From JAGWBD01 sp965197455 (lineage in GTDB: Bacteria; Chloroflexota; Anaerolineae; Aggregatilineales; Phototrophicaceae), in assembly GCA_965197455.1 (NCBI GenBank), contig OZ240208.1, positions 1,674,001 to 1,738,000 on the forward strand: a stretch of 64,000 nucleotides of DNA, written 5' to 3'. The notes beneath the pieces are model-generated. The model was not told the DNA's origin. It searched no databases and worked only from the letters and a program-made list of their open reading frames with translations. Shown in pieces: positions 25,197 to 34,302 of this stretch; the stretch's first letter is position 1, and each line of letters opens with the position of its first letter. Both the position numbers and the translations under genes were made by a program.

Positions 25197-25580
25197 ATGT
25201 ATGATGATCCTTACCCGGATGTAATTCCGGACGATTCTTTAGAAGAACTGCCGGAGTCAGAAACGCAGGAAGCAGAGAAAACGCAGGAACCCATCGCCAG
25301 CATCATTAAGGTTTCCTCACGCTCTCGCTCAACCTCCGTGGCGGGCGCGATTGCCGCTGTGATGCGCGAGCATCGCTTCGCCGAAGTTCAGGCGATCGGC
25401 GCCGGCGCAGTCAACCAGGCCGTCAAGGCGCTGGCCATCTGTCGCGGATATCTGGAGCAGGACGAAATCGACATCGTCTGTACGCCCATGTTTATCGAAG
25501 TCAATATCGATGGCCAGGAGCGAACCGCCCTGCGCTTTCAGGTAGAGCCGCGTCCCACCGTTGTCGTTGCAGAAGACTGA
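25197..25580 (+). CDS. SpoVS-domain protein with acidic N-terminal extension
   Basis: 127 residues from the ATG at 25197, with GGGGG 6 bases upstream. A TTG four codons earlier is in frame but would waste that site. Residues 1-37 are acidic and rich in Glu and Pro. The rest is a SpoVS domain, an Alba-like fold: IIKVSSRSRSTSVAGAIAAVMRE, then EVQAIGAGAVNQAVKALAI, ending in RTALRFQVEPRP. SpoVS affects septation and sporulation in Bacillus, but related proteins are common in non-sporulating Deinococcus and Chloroflexota. Position beside dnaA hints at a nucleoid or cell-cycle role. Confidence 0.85.
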   Translation: MYDDPYPDVIPDDSLEELPESETQEAEKTQEPIASIIKVSSRSRSTSVAGAIAAVMREHRFAEVQAIGAGAVNQAVKALAICRGYLEQDEIDIVCTPMFIEVNIDGQERTALRFQVEPRPTVVVAED

Positions 25581-25583
25581 GCC

Positions 25584-26585
25584 TCACTCGCGCCGCAGGC
25601 CAGGATAATCCAGTAACAGCACTTCCAGTGCCAGCCGCAGTTGCATATTCGTGCGCAGGTTCGTCATCAGTTGACGGGTGGCGACCAGCGCCTTGCGCAC
25701 CTCCTCCACCTGCAAGCCCTGCGCCAGTGCCTCCAGCGCCGTCCGGTCGCTGTTGACCAACGGCACCGCACTGCCAGAAGTGAGCAGCAAGAGGTCGCGC
25801 CACAGGGTTTGCCACTGCTGCAGCAGCAATCCCAGCTCCGGGCGTTTGCGTCGCGCCAGTTGCTCCGCCTGCGCAAAGCGCCCGGCGCGATTGCGAGCAA
25901 GGCATTCTTCCAGCAAATCCAGCGCCTCGGCGCGGAGCTGCAACAGGTCATCCTGCTCCAGCGCCTGCAAGGCCCAGCCGACTCGGCCGCCACAGAGGCG
26001 GGCCAGCAACTCCGCGCGCTCCTCGTTCGCTCCCCGTTGCAACAGGGCCGCGCGCAAGGGAGCGAAAGGCACGGGCCGCAGCGCCAGCAACTGACAGCGA
26101 CTGGTGATGGTGGGCAGCAGCGCGTTGGTGGATGACGCGATGAGAATGAGCACGGCGTTGGGCGCGGGCTCCTCCAGGTTCTTGAGCAGGGCGTCCTGGG
26201 CGCGGGGTTGCGCGCGCTCGAAGTCGCGGAAGATCGCGATGCGGTGACGCCCCTCAAAGGGCTTCAGCGCCAGCCCGCGCAGCACGGCGCGGATGGCATC
26301 GATGCGCAGCGCGCCATTGGCATCCTGCTCCGCGTAGAGCAGGTCCGCGTGATTGCCGCTTAGGATGCGGCGGCAGGAACGGCATTGCTGACAGGGACGC
26401 TGCGCCGGCGGCTCCGCCGTGCAGTTCAGGGCCATGGCGAAGCTGAGCGCCAGCGTGTGACGCCCCAGCCCCGCTGCCCCGGTGATCAGCCAGGCATGGC
26501 GGATGCGCCCGTGTTGCAGGCTCTGGCGCAGCCGGGCGACCGCATGTCCATGCCCGATGACCGGCCAGGCCGGTCCACCGTCCAT
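25584..26585 (-). CDS. holB: DNA polymerase III delta-prime subunit
   Basis: 333 residues from the ATG at 26585, 1 base after the stop of the DinB-like gene. The clamp-loader AAA+ fold is clear: IGHGHAVARLRQSLQHGRIRHAW at the start, the zinc module CQQCRSC near residue 62, then DALLKNLEEPAPNAVLILI, and the SRCQ motif that acts in trans. The Walker A is degenerate (GAAGLGRHTL, Lys to Arg), normal for a delta-prime subunit that does not hydrolyse ATP. It loads the sliding clamp with gamma/tau and delta. Confidence 0.9.
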   Translation of the reverse strand: MDGGPAWPVIGHGHAVARLRQSLQHGRIRHAWLITGAAGLGRHTLALSFAMALNCTAEPPAQRPCQQCRSCRRILSGNHADLLYAEQDANGALRIDAIRAVLRGLALKPFEGRHRIAIFRDFERAQPRAQDALLKNLEEPAPNAVLILIASSTNALLPTITSRCQLLALRPVPFAPLRAALLQRGANEERAELLARLCGGRVGWALQALEQDDLLQLRAEALDLLEECLARNRAGRFAQAEQLARRKRPELGLLLQQWQTLWRDLLLLTSGSAVPLVNSDRTALEALAQGLQVEEVRKALVATRQLMTNLRTNMQLRLALEVLLLDYPGLRRE

Positions 26586-26586
26586 G

Positions 26587-27060
26587 TCAGCCCTGCGCTG
26601 CCAGGGTCTTTGTGATCTGGTCGAGGTGATCCAGCCCGTGGCGCGAGTAGATTTCGAGGATGAAACTGACCGGGAGTGCTTCCCTGCCCGGGATGACAAA
26701 GGTGCGCGCCAGCTGCTCGTCGCTCAGCGACTCACTCAGTGTGGCCCAGCGCTCCTGCAGCCCGTCCAGCAGCGACAGTGAGCTCTCCAGTGGCAGGCCA
26801 CTGGCCTCCGGCGTCACCGCCCACAGGTCCTGGTCGAAACTCATGAGAGTCGGGTTGTCCTGGGTCAGCGCATGCTTGACGCGCACAAAGGCGTGCATGT
26901 GCGTGTCCGCCAGGTGATGCACGTTCTGCGCCACGTTCCACTCACCTTCCAGGTAGTGGGTGGTCAGCTGTTCCTCATTCAGGTCCGCGACCAGCGCGCG
27001 CAGCCGCATGGGCAACTCGCGAATCCAGGTGATGCACTGTTCTTTTTCGGCCATGTCCAT
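26587..27060 (-). CDS. DinB/YfiT-like four-helix protein
   Basis: 157 residues from the ATG at 27060, with GGAG 6 bases upstream. All-helical DinB-like fold with the three metal-type histidines in NVHHLADTHMH and HGLDHLDQI. Relatives include bacillithiol-linked transferases and many proteins without known activity. The gene is directly followed by holB and probably co-transcribed with it. Confidence 0.82.
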   Translation of the reverse strand: MDMAEKEQCITWIRELPMRLRALVADLNEEQLTTHYLEGEWNVAQNVHHLADTHMHAFVRVKHALTQDNPTLMSFDQDLWAVTPEASGLPLESSLSLLDGLQERWATLSESLSDEQLARTFVIPGREALPVSFILEIYSRHGLDHLDQITKTLAAQG

Positions 27061-27134
27061 AGTCGTCTCCTCTTGAAAGTTAAGTCTTACTTTCGCGTAG
27101 CGTCGCAGTTTTGGCAAATGCGGGCCTGGCAACT

Positions 27135-28097
27135 TCAGCCCTGTTCGGCGCGGCGGGCATAGCGGCTGACGAACGTGACCACCATGAAGCCGGCCAGCAG
27201 CAAGAGCAACGCCAGCTGCAGTTTCTCGTCCTGCGGCAGTGTCTCGACCTGCGGCAGCAGATTCTGCTCCTGCAGGCAGCGCAGGTCACCGTGTCGGTCG
27301 AGGTTGCTGGCCACGCATTCCTTCCAGGGCCAGATCTTCCACAGCGAGCCGATCATAAAGCCCACCAGCGCGGCGATGGTCGGCTGCGGCCAGTTGCGCA
27401 GCAGCCAGCCCAGCACGCGCGAAAAGACCGCCAGGCCGACGACCGCGCCCACGCCGACGAACAGCAGGGACGAGATGTCGCGCTCGCTGACCGCGCGCAA
27501 CACGTGGTCGTATTGACCCAGTACAAGCAGGATGAAAGCGCCGGAGATGCCAGGCAGAATCATGGCGCAGATGGCGACCATGCTCGCCAGGAAGAGGTTG
27601 AGCGGGGTTGGTTCGGCGCTGGCCGGCACCAGGTTGACGACCGCGAAGGCAATCAACGCGCCGACCACCAGCGCCAGCACCGTGAGCGCAGAGCGGCGCA
27701 GCTGCGCGCCCACCGCCACGATGGAGGCGGTGACCAGGCCGAAGAAAAAGGCGAAGAGGTAAACGCGCCCGGTCGGATCCTCCAGGGTGTTGCTGAGCAG
27801 GCCCGCCAGCGAGAGCGCCGCGCCAAGCATGCCCAGGCCCAGAGCCAGCAGGAAGCGCAGCGGAATGTGCTGCTCCAGTTCGCGCAGACGCAGGCGCAGG
27901 GCCAGGCGTAGCGCGTCCAGGTTGAAGGCGCGGATGCCATCCAGCAGGTCCTGGTACACGCCCAGCACAAAGGCCATTGTTCCGCCCGAGACGCCAGGCA
28001 CCAGGTCGGAAGCGCCCATGGCGCAGCCGGTCAGAAACAGACGGACGTATTGCGCGGCGCTGCGTGGCCGGGCGTAACTCTTGTGTTGCTCCAGCAT
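27135..28097 (-). CDS. DUF368 polytopic membrane protein
   Basis: 320 residues with about eight membrane helices. The diagnostic start GCAMGASDLVPGVSGGTMAFVLG and the second copy of that glycine pattern, MILPGISGAFILLVLGQYDHVL, mark the DUF368 family. Members have been linked to polyprenyl-phosphate translocation across the membrane; transport of that lipid would fit the mannosyltransferase and GT-C genes nearby. That link is inference here. GGAGG precedes the ATG at 28097. Confidence 0.88.
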   Translation of the reverse strand: MLEQHKSYARPRSAAQYVRLFLTGCAMGASDLVPGVSGGTMAFVLGVYQDLLDGIRAFNLDALRLALRLRLRELEQHIPLRFLLALGLGMLGAALSLAGLLSNTLEDPTGRVYLFAFFFGLVTASIVAVGAQLRRSALTVLALVVGALIAFAVVNLVPASAEPTPLNLFLASMVAICAMILPGISGAFILLVLGQYDHVLRAVSERDISSLLFVGVGAVVGLAVFSRVLGWLLRNWPQPTIAALVGFMIGSLWKIWPWKECVASNLDRHGDLRCLQEQNLLPQVETLPQDEKLQLALLLLLAGFMVVTFVSRYARRAEQG

Positions 28098-28238
28098 GCT
28101 TCCTCCTGGCCTGCATCGGCAGACGGGTCATCATGCCTGCGCAGCGCGTCCGGGTCAATGCCGGCCCCTGCTTCGGGACTGGAAAACCGGCCATGCTACG
28201 TTATCATGCAACCCGGCGCTGTGAAGAGGACGACAGAC

Positions 28239-29243
28239 ATGGCAAAGACAGCCTTCATCACCGGAATCACTGGCCAGGACGGCTCGTATCTGGCAGAACT
28301 GCTGCTGGCGAAGGGCTATCGCGTCGTCGGCCTGGCGCGCCGCTCAACCAACTATCACTACCCCAACATCGCGCACCTGGCCGGCCGCATCGAGCTGGAG
28401 TACGGCGACCTGCTCGACGCTACTGCCCTGGCCGCCATCATCCAGCGCCAGCAGCCGGACGAAGTCTACCACCTGGCGGCCCAGTCCGTCCCCGGCGACA
28501 GCTGGAGCCAGCCGCTGGTCACCGGCGAAATCACGGCGCTGGGCACAGTGCGCATGCTCGAGGCCGTGCGTCTGCACAAACCCGACGCGCGCTACTATCA
28601 GGCCACCAGCCGCGAAATCTATGGCGGCGTGCACGTGGAAGTCGTCGACGAAGACACGCCTTACCACGCCAACAACCCCTACGGCATTGCCAAGTTGTAT
28701 GCCCATCAGATGGCCGTCAACTATCGTGAATCGTGGAACATGTTCGCCTGCGCCGGCATGCTCTTCAACCACGAAAGCCCGCGCCGCGGGCTACACTTCG
28801 TCACGCGCAAGGTGACCATGGGCGCGGCCTGCATCCGTCTGGGCATCGCGGAGCCGCCGCTCAACGAGGCCGGCCAGCCACTGGTGCAGGACGGCTGCCT
28901 GCAGATGGGCAACCTCGACGCCTGGCGCGACTGGGGCTACGCGAAAGAATACGTCGAGGCCATGTGGCTGATGCTGCAGCAGGACGAGCCGCGCGACTAC
29001 GTCATCGGCACCAACATCGCCTGGACGATTCGCGACCTGTGTCGCGTCGCCTTCGCGCATGTCGGCCTCGACTGGGAGCAGCACATCGTCACCGCCGAAC
29101 AGTTCCTGCGCCCCACCGAAATCTTCGCCCAGCGCGGCAATTCGGCGCGCGCGAAAACTGACCTGGGCTGGGAGCCGCGCGTCGGCTTCGAGGAACTCAT
29201 CTGCATGATGGTTGACGCGGACCTGAAGCTGCTGCGCGCTTAG
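28239..29243 (+). CDS. gmd: GDP-mannose 4,6-dehydratase
   Basis: 334 residues from the ATG at 28239 (GAGG upstream). Extended SDR: GITGQDGSYLAELLL NAD site, the RRSTNYHYPNIAHL segment, catalytic triad with the SREIYG strand and YGIAK (Tyr and Lys), and NHESPRRG. A GYAKEYVEAMW block near the C terminus is conserved in Gmd. It converts GDP-mannose to GDP-4-keto-6-deoxymannose, the precursor of fucose, rhamnose or perosamine-type sugars. No partner reductase is in the window. Confidence 0.93.
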   Translation: MAKTAFITGITGQDGSYLAELLLAKGYRVVGLARRSTNYHYPNIAHLAGRIELEYGDLLDATALAAIIQRQQPDEVYHLAAQSVPGDSWSQPLVTGEITALGTVRMLEAVRLHKPDARYYQATSREIYGGVHVEVVDEDTPYHANNPYGIAKLYAHQMAVNYRESWNMFACAGMLFNHESPRRGLHFVTRKVTMGAACIRLGIAEPPLNEAGQPLVQDGCLQMGNLDAWRDWGYAKEYVEAMWLMLQQDEPRDYVIGTNIAWTIRDLCRVAFAHVGLDWEQHIVTAEQFLRPTEIFAQRGNSARAKTDLGWEPRVGFEELICMMVDADLKLLRA

Positions 29244-29365
29244 GCGCCGCCGGCAGCGACGCGCAGCCAGGCATCCGTCTGCAGGCATTTGGCATGGCCC
29301 TGCCGCAAATCACATTTGCTCGATTCTCACCCTCTGGGCTGCATTTCTGCTGGAGTGACAAGTAG

Positions 29366-29388
29366 TCAGCCAGAGCGTTGCTGGCTGA
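29366..29388. terminator. Stem-loop downstream of gmd
   Basis: TCAGCCAG and CTGGCTGA form a perfect 8-base stem with a 7-base loop, about 120 bases after gmd. No T-run follows, so it may be a weak terminator or an RNA end-processing hairpin. Otherwise the 230-base gap holds only the vsr promoter. Confidence 0.35.
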
Positions 29389-29413
29389 ACGACAATATTG
29401 CGCGCGGCAGCGT

Positions 29414-29443
29414 TTGGCCGCCGACGCGCCGCTTCCGTATAAT
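29414..29443 (+). promoter_or_regulatory. Promoter of vsr
   Basis: TTGGCC (29414-29419), 18 bases, TATAAT (29438-29443), a perfect -10 box. The ATG at 29474 follows 30 bases later with GGAGGG in between. Confidence 0.6.
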
Positions 29444-29473
29444 CCGCCATGTTCGCGCAAACGGAGGGCTGGC

Positions 29474-29950
29474 ATGACCGACGTGGTCAGTCCGCAGGTG
29501 CGCAGCCGTATGATGTCCGGCATCCGGGGCAAGAACACCCGGCCCGAACTGCTCATCCGCCGCAGCCTCCACCGCCTCGGCTATCGCTATCGCCTGCACA
29601 GCAAAAAGTTGCCCGGCAAGCCCGACCTGGTGTTTCCGCGCTACCGCGCCGTCATCTTCGTCAACGGCTGCTTCTGGCACGGGCACGACTGTCATCTGTT
29701 CAAGTGGCCGACCAGCCGCGCCGAATGGTGGCGCGCGAAGATCACGCGCACGCACGCGACCGATGCTGCCAGCCGGCAGGCGCTGACAGCATCAGGCTGG
29801 CGCATTCTTGATGTCTGGGAGTGCGCATTGAAGGGACGCACGCGGCAGCCGCTGGAGCAGGTCATCGGACAGATCGACGCCTGGCTGCCAGGCGAAGCGC
29901 CCGCGTTGGTGATCCGCGGCTGTGACGAAGACGCCGTGGCCCGCGACTGA
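29474..29950 (+). CDS. vsr: Very short patch repair (Vsr) endonuclease
   Basis: 158 residues from the ATG at 29474 (GGAGGG 6 bases upstream). Characteristic motifs are RSRMMSGIRGKNTRPE at the N terminus, then KPDLVFPRYRAVIFVNGCFWHGHDC with the metal and zinc residues, then a basic stretch before DVWECAL. Vsr nicks 5' of T:G mismatches created by deamination of 5-methylcytosine. It normally accompanies a C5-methyltransferase; none is next to it here. It borders the accessory region to its right. Confidence 0.93.
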   Translation: MTDVVSPQVRSRMMSGIRGKNTRPELLIRRSLHRLGYRYRLHSKKLPGKPDLVFPRYRAVIFVNGCFWHGHDCHLFKWPTSRAEWWRAKITRTHATDAASRQALTASGWRILDVWECALKGRTRQPLEQVIGQIDAWLPGEAPALVIRGCDEDAVARD

Positions 29951-29952
29951 AG

Positions 29953-30405
29953 CTAGAGCGCTGCGAGCGCGCGGGCCACGCTGTTCTTCGGGCTGACCGA
30001 AAGCTGCTCATCCACGACCATGCCTTCGGCGTCGAGCAACCAGTGCGAGCGGATGACGCCCATGTACTTGCGACCGTACATCGAACGTTCGCCCCATGCG
30101 CCCCAGGCTTCCAGCACCTCGTGCTGCGGGTCGCTGAGCAGATCGTAGGGCAGGTTCTCTTCCTGCTGCCACTTGAGCAGGGCCGCGGGCTCGTCCGGGC
30201 TGATACCCAGCACCACAGCGTCGCCGGACTCAATCTGCGGGAAGTTGTCGCGGAAGCCGCAGGCCTGGGTGGTGCAGCCGGGCGTGGCTGCTTTGGGGTA
30301 AGCGAACAGGATGACGCGCCGGCCGCGCAAGTCGCTGAGGCGCACTGGCTGTCCATCCTGGTTGAGCAGTTCGAAATCTGGCGCCTGCTGGCCGATGCCG
30401 GGCAT
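29953..30405 (-). CDS. PrxQ/BCP-type peroxiredoxin, copy 1
   Basis: 150 residues from the ATG at 30405 (AGGAG upstream). Peroxidatic Cys44 and resolving Cys49 lie in TPGCTTQACGFRD, the atypical two-cysteine spacing of PrxQ. The upstream APDFELLNQDG segment is conserved. It reduces hydroperoxides using thioredoxin. It is downstream of a paralogue on the same strand (65-base gap) and probably read from the same transcript. Confidence 0.9.
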   Translation of the reverse strand: MPGIGQQAPDFELLNQDGQPVRLSDLRGRRVILFAYPKAATPGCTTQACGFRDNFPQIESGDAVVLGISPDEPAALLKWQQEENLPYDLLSDPQHEVLEAWGAWGERSMYGRKYMGVIRSHWLLDAEGMVVDEQLSVSPKNSVARALAAL

Positions 30406-30470
30406 GTGTTTTCTCCTGACTGTGCGTAGCGGAATTGTGCCGCGGCGAGGGCTGCGCGGCAAGGGTCGCC

Positions 30471-30938
30471 TCAGTTCGCGGCGTCTTCGTTCAGGGCCCG
30501 CAGCGCGCGCGCCACGCTTTCGTCCGGGCTGATACCAATTTGCATGTCGACGAGGACGCCTGCTTCGTCAATCACCCAACAGGAGCGGCGCGCGACGGGC
30601 AGATTGATCAGGCCGAAAAGCGAGGCGCCGGCCTGCCATGCACGGATGACACGCTGCTGCGGATCGCTGAGCAGATCGTAGCCCAGCTGGCGCTGGCTGT
30701 GCCATGACTTCAGTTTCGCAGGCTGGTCCGTGCTGAGGCCGAACACCACGGCATTGCCGGCATTGATGCTGGACAGCTCGTCGCGGAAGCCGCAGGCCTG
30801 GCGTGTGCAACCGGCGGTGCCTGCTTTGGGGAAGGAGAAGATGACCACCTTGCGTCCACGCTGGTCGCTCAGGCGCACGTCGACGCCGTCCTGGTTGGGT
30901 AGCGAGAAGTCCGGCGCTTCCTGCCCGATGATGATCAT
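30471..30938 (-). CDS. PrxQ/BCP-type peroxiredoxin, copy 2
   Basis: 155 residues. Same architecture as copy 1, with Cys44 and Cys49 in TAGCTRQACGFRD; the usual Pro before Gly-Cys is Ala. The two copies are clearly homologous but well diverged, so the duplication is old. Its ATG overlaps the stop of the 252-residue cassette protein (ATGA), and it has no strong ribosome site of its own, so its translation appears tied to the HARE/GHKL cassette. Antioxidant duty by itself would not require this linkage. Confidence 0.88.
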   Translation of the reverse strand: MIIIGQEAPDFSLPNQDGVDVRLSDQRGRKVVIFSFPKAGTAGCTRQACGFRDELSSINAGNAVVFGLSTDQPAKLKSWHSQRQLGYDLLSDPQQRVIRAWQAGASLFGLINLPVARRSCWVIDEAGVLVDMQIGISPDESVARALRALNEDAAN

Positions 30939-31693
30939 GTGTCGCTCTGACTGAACCGGGCATCCAGGGCATTGGTAACCAATTGCCGCAATGACTCCTC
31001 ATCCATAAATTGTGGCAGACGCGCGGAACCCTTTCCGCGACTTGGAAAGATTTTTGTCAGCGCCTTGGGGATTGAACGAAATTCTTTCGTGTTTGCCAAT
31101 CGTTGCCGTATCTCATCCGGCTGCCGCTCAATCCAGTGAAACACAGCACGGCGAACGTTGATGCTGCGCTGCGCCGGACGACGAAACAACTCTTTTGCAT
31201 TGCCCATCATTCCGCGAAAGACCGTCACCGCCTCATCATATTCTTGTTCCTGTAGCCAATATCCGATTCCGAAGTCCTCATAGCGAAACTTGTTCGTAGC
31301 CGCCTTAAGAGGATTGACACACCGCTCACTTGCTGAACGCAACTGACGCCAGCGCGGCTCATGTGAACCGTCCGCGCGCAGTCCGTACCAACACTTGTGT
31401 GCCAGCGCCTGCCACAGCAATTCGCGCACTTCATCCCGTAGCGCCGTGCTTTCAAGCACCCCTGATTTATTCACCGCTCGCCCCAGCACCCAGGCTTTCA
31501 GCAAGGGCGTTGCCTTCCTGTTGCCAGCATACTCTTCAAGCAGCAACAGAGCGTCGTCCAGCATGGCATCAAGCTTTGGGTCGAGCGCCTCGGCTTCATC
31601 ACGATATTCCTCGGCGCTCAAACGGACAGGTCGGCCGCTACGAACTTCCGTGGCACGCACGCCGTCCCGCTCGCTCCATAACAATACAGGCAT
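30935..31693 (-). CDS. Uncharacterised protein of the HARE-GHKL cassette
   Basis: 252 residues from the ATG at 31693, which overlaps the ATPase stop (ATGA); a longer reading would begin inside the ATPase gene. Mostly helical by eye and rich in Arg and Glu, starting with a short strand pair (MPVLLWSERDGVRATEV). I see no catalytic motif, membrane segment or zinc site. A Trp/Tyr-containing helix (YEDFGIGYWLQEQEYDEA) and a basic segment (IFPSRGKGS) are notable. It could be the effector or an adaptor of the cassette. Family not recognised. Confidence 0.7.
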   Translation of the reverse strand: MPVLLWSERDGVRATEVRSGRPVRLSAEEYRDEAEALDPKLDAMLDDALLLLEEYAGNRKATPLLKAWVLGRAVNKSGVLESTALRDEVRELLWQALAHKCWYGLRADGSHEPRWRQLRSASERCVNPLKAATNKFRYEDFGIGYWLQEQEYDEAVTVFRGMMGNAKELFRRPAQRSINVRRAVFHWIERQPDEIRQRLANTKEFRSIPKALTKIFPSRGKGSARLPQFMDEESLRQLVTNALDARFSQSDT

Positions 31694-34302
31694 CACGATT
31701 CCTTGCCGTCGAAGATGGCAAGCATTACAGAGACAGTCTTGCGCCATGTATTGGCAAAATCCAGATACGGGCCCTCCTCATGGTCTCTTGCAAGGGCGTC
31801 CAGGAACTGTTCGTATTCATCCCAAAGTCTGAAGCTTCCATTCTGACCCTGCACCGCACTCTTTAATTGCAGGAATCTGGATTCATCATTGGTCTCTACT
31901 AGTGGCCGCAACGCCCACTCCAACAGACCATTGGCGACGATTTCAGTAGTAAACGCGGATTTGCCTGCCAATGCGCTTCGTTGCCGCGCGACATCGCGAA
32001 GTTCCTTCCACAGGGGATATTCACCCGGGTAACTTAATGTGTTCTGCTCGTCGTTCAGTTCCCACATGGGTGCTTGTGAGGCAGTCTGAATCTGACTCAG
32101 TTCAAATGGCAGATTGCTTCCGGCTGACGTTGGATCATGTTCAAAGTACAACCTTTCACTAGCATGGGCCACAACTGTGTTTCCAGACTCGTCATAGAGG
32201 TCAGCCTGAATCCTGTAGCTACCCGCCTGCAAGACCAACTTTGTCTCTGATTCAAACATCTCAAGAGGGCTTCCAGGCAGCAGGAGTTGTATTTCGCCAT
32301 AGAAGGCGCTTGAACGCCGCGGCGTATCTCCCTTCGGTGTGCCAGGCAAGCAAATCACCTTTTCATTCAATAACTGCTTGACGTTCTCAATGCTTGCAGT
32401 AATTTTAACTGCGGTATCCTGCGTTGTGCGATTCTTGGCATTGATCTGCAAACGCGCAATGCTTCCGTTATCGAAGCGACGCTGCCCCGACACACTTGCA
32501 TTTTCGAGCGAGATTGAAAGTGTCTGTGGCTTTTTCTCTGGCCGCGGCGGCGGGTCATCCTGTACGTAAAACGTTCGCGACGACTGTGCTACACGTTTGT
32601 TGTTCTGTACCACAATCGCGCGAAGTCGATACTCGCCAGGTTCAGGGCAGGAGATCTGTCGCTTTTCATTGGTCGCCTTGTCCTTCAGCACACTCCAGTT
32701 TCCAAGTCCCTGCTCAAACCCGGAATCAATGCCTTTCAACTCTTCGCACCAGATTACCTCTGTAGCAGCTTTGGTCACAATTTCCAGCGCGAGGTCAGCA
32801 GTGCCAGGCAAATCTGAAGCCGGCTCCCATTCCACCTGTACAGAAACGTTCCGGATTGATTGCCCCCAATTGACACGAGAAGAATCGTTTACTGGATACT
32901 CCACAAGAAGCTGACAATCCCAACGCAACCCATATTCACCATTCTGGCTGTTGGAGCCATGCTTTCCCTTGCCTCGTTGGCTACGAGCCTGAGGCAGGAA
33001 TGTATCCACGATGCGTTGCAACGTTTGCTTTTCCCGTCTCGATATTTCTTTCTGTGACTCTGTGTCGCTCTCTTTCCAGCCCATAACCTCTGAAAAATAT
33101 CGCACTTGGCCTTTAAGATAGTTTCGAATCTTGGTCAAATGACCACCACTTCGACCATCAAAGCCATCGTGCTGGGGCTTCTCAATCTTACGAAGATGCG
33201 CTTCGGTTGACTTGTCAAACTCAACAAATCCACGAAATCCCGCTCGCTTTTCCGCCGGGATTAAGTCCACAAGAAACGGACTCACAGTGCCGATCGTCTC
33301 TATCCATTGCTGCCCCCTCAAGAGTTGGATACCGGCATATTCAGGATAATCATCGTGGATTTCATCAACAACAAGATTCTCGTCGTACATCAACACCAGG
33401 CGTTTGATACATATTTCGCTGTTTTCAATCGCTATGTTTTCCTGAATCAACCGATGACCGCCTCTTCCAGTACTCTCCCGTCTTCCAACGACCAACGGGT
33501 TTTGGGGATATTCCTGCCACCACTCAGGCACGCCGACGGTGCGTACACTATCGTTCTCTTCATCAACCACAGTGATTTCTATCTTGTCGGTCTGAATGGC
33601 ACGCCACCAGCAGCGTTGTAGCCAGCGCTCCAACTCGCCACTACGCAGTGCTTCCAAGGCCTCCCTGCTCAGGAAGGGGACGATGACTCGCGTGCCAACG
33701 TGCTCCAATGGCTCCAGACCGAGCGGCACCGGGAGGTCCTCATCCACCTTGTAGAATTGCTTCTGAATGGCATCTCGCGCTGCGCTATTTTCCAAAGGCG
33801 GGTACAACACTTGATCAACAGGCCGCGCATAACGCACGCCCAGACGATACTCGCCGCTCTCGAGCAATGTGTCGTAGAGCATCAGCATTCGCCGTTGCTC
33901 CCCCGGAACGTCTGAATGAAAAAGGAAGGCGGACTTTCCTTGCCCACGCGAGCCGAGTGCGTCTTCATTCTCCTTGGTATATCCATGCCCCTCAAATGCA
34001 GCCCAGTTTTCATCAGGCTTCAGACGGAATTTACGCTCCTGCAAATCCTTCGGAGTGAGCACAGGGCCTCGTAAACCGACCGTACCACGATCCGAAACTG
34101 TGAGCACAAAACAACTCTTGCCATCGACGGTCTGGCGACGCAACAGACGGTAAGTGACGCAGACTGTCCTCGCATTATGGGCGTCCCTTGCGTTCTGCAC
34201 CGGTTCTTGTGCCAGCGCACGAATTGGACCCATGGCATAGCCACGAATAATATTATCCACCATCTGCACCATATTGATGGAAGTGTTGGCAAACTCACTC
34301 AC
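31693..34302 (-). CDS. GHKL-type ATPase with Ig-like C-terminal domains
   Basis: 869 residues. The Bergerat ATP site is complete: N-box Glu33-x3-Asn37 (EPVQNARDAHN), D71-x-G73 in SDRGTVG, and the lid GSRGQGKS at 117-124. This resembles MORC/Hsp90/MutL-type proteins more than histidine kinases; there is no phospho-acceptor helix. A transducer-like region follows, then from about 480 two beta-rich segments that look like Ig-like sandwiches, and a helical C terminus. GC content is visibly lower than the host. Overlaps genes on both sides by ATGA. ATP-driven dimer clamp function is inferred. Confidence 0.82.
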   Translation of the reverse strand: MSEFANTSINMVQMVDNIIRGYAMGPIRALAQEPVQNARDAHNARTVCVTYRLLRRQTVDGKSCFVLTVSDRGTVGLRGPVLTPKDLQERKFRLKPDENWAAFEGHGYTKENEDALGSRGQGKSAFLFHSDVPGEQRRMLMLYDTLLESGEYRLGVRYARPVDQVLYPPLENSAARDAIQKQFYKVDEDLPVPLGLEPLEHVGTRVIVPFLSREALEALRSGELERWLQRCWWRAIQTDKIEITVVDEENDSVRTVGVPEWWQEYPQNPLVVGRRESTGRGGHRLIQENIAIENSEICIKRLVLMYDENLVVDEIHDDYPEYAGIQLLRGQQWIETIGTVSPFLVDLIPAEKRAGFRGFVEFDKSTEAHLRKIEKPQHDGFDGRSGGHLTKIRNYLKGQVRYFSEVMGWKESDTESQKEISRREKQTLQRIVDTFLPQARSQRGKGKHGSNSQNGEYGLRWDCQLLVEYPVNDSSRVNWGQSIRNVSVQVEWEPASDLPGTADLALEIVTKAATEVIWCEELKGIDSGFEQGLGNWSVLKDKATNEKRQISCPEPGEYRLRAIVVQNNKRVAQSSRTFYVQDDPPPRPEKKPQTLSISLENASVSGQRRFDNGSIARLQINAKNRTTQDTAVKITASIENVKQLLNEKVICLPGTPKGDTPRRSSAFYGEIQLLLPGSPLEMFESETKLVLQAGSYRIQADLYDESGNTVVAHASERLYFEHDPTSAGSNLPFELSQIQTASQAPMWELNDEQNTLSYPGEYPLWKELRDVARQRSALAGKSAFTTEIVANGLLEWALRPLVETNDESRFLQLKSAVQGQNGSFRLWDEYEQFLDALARDHEEGPYLDFANTWRKTVSVMLAIFDGKES

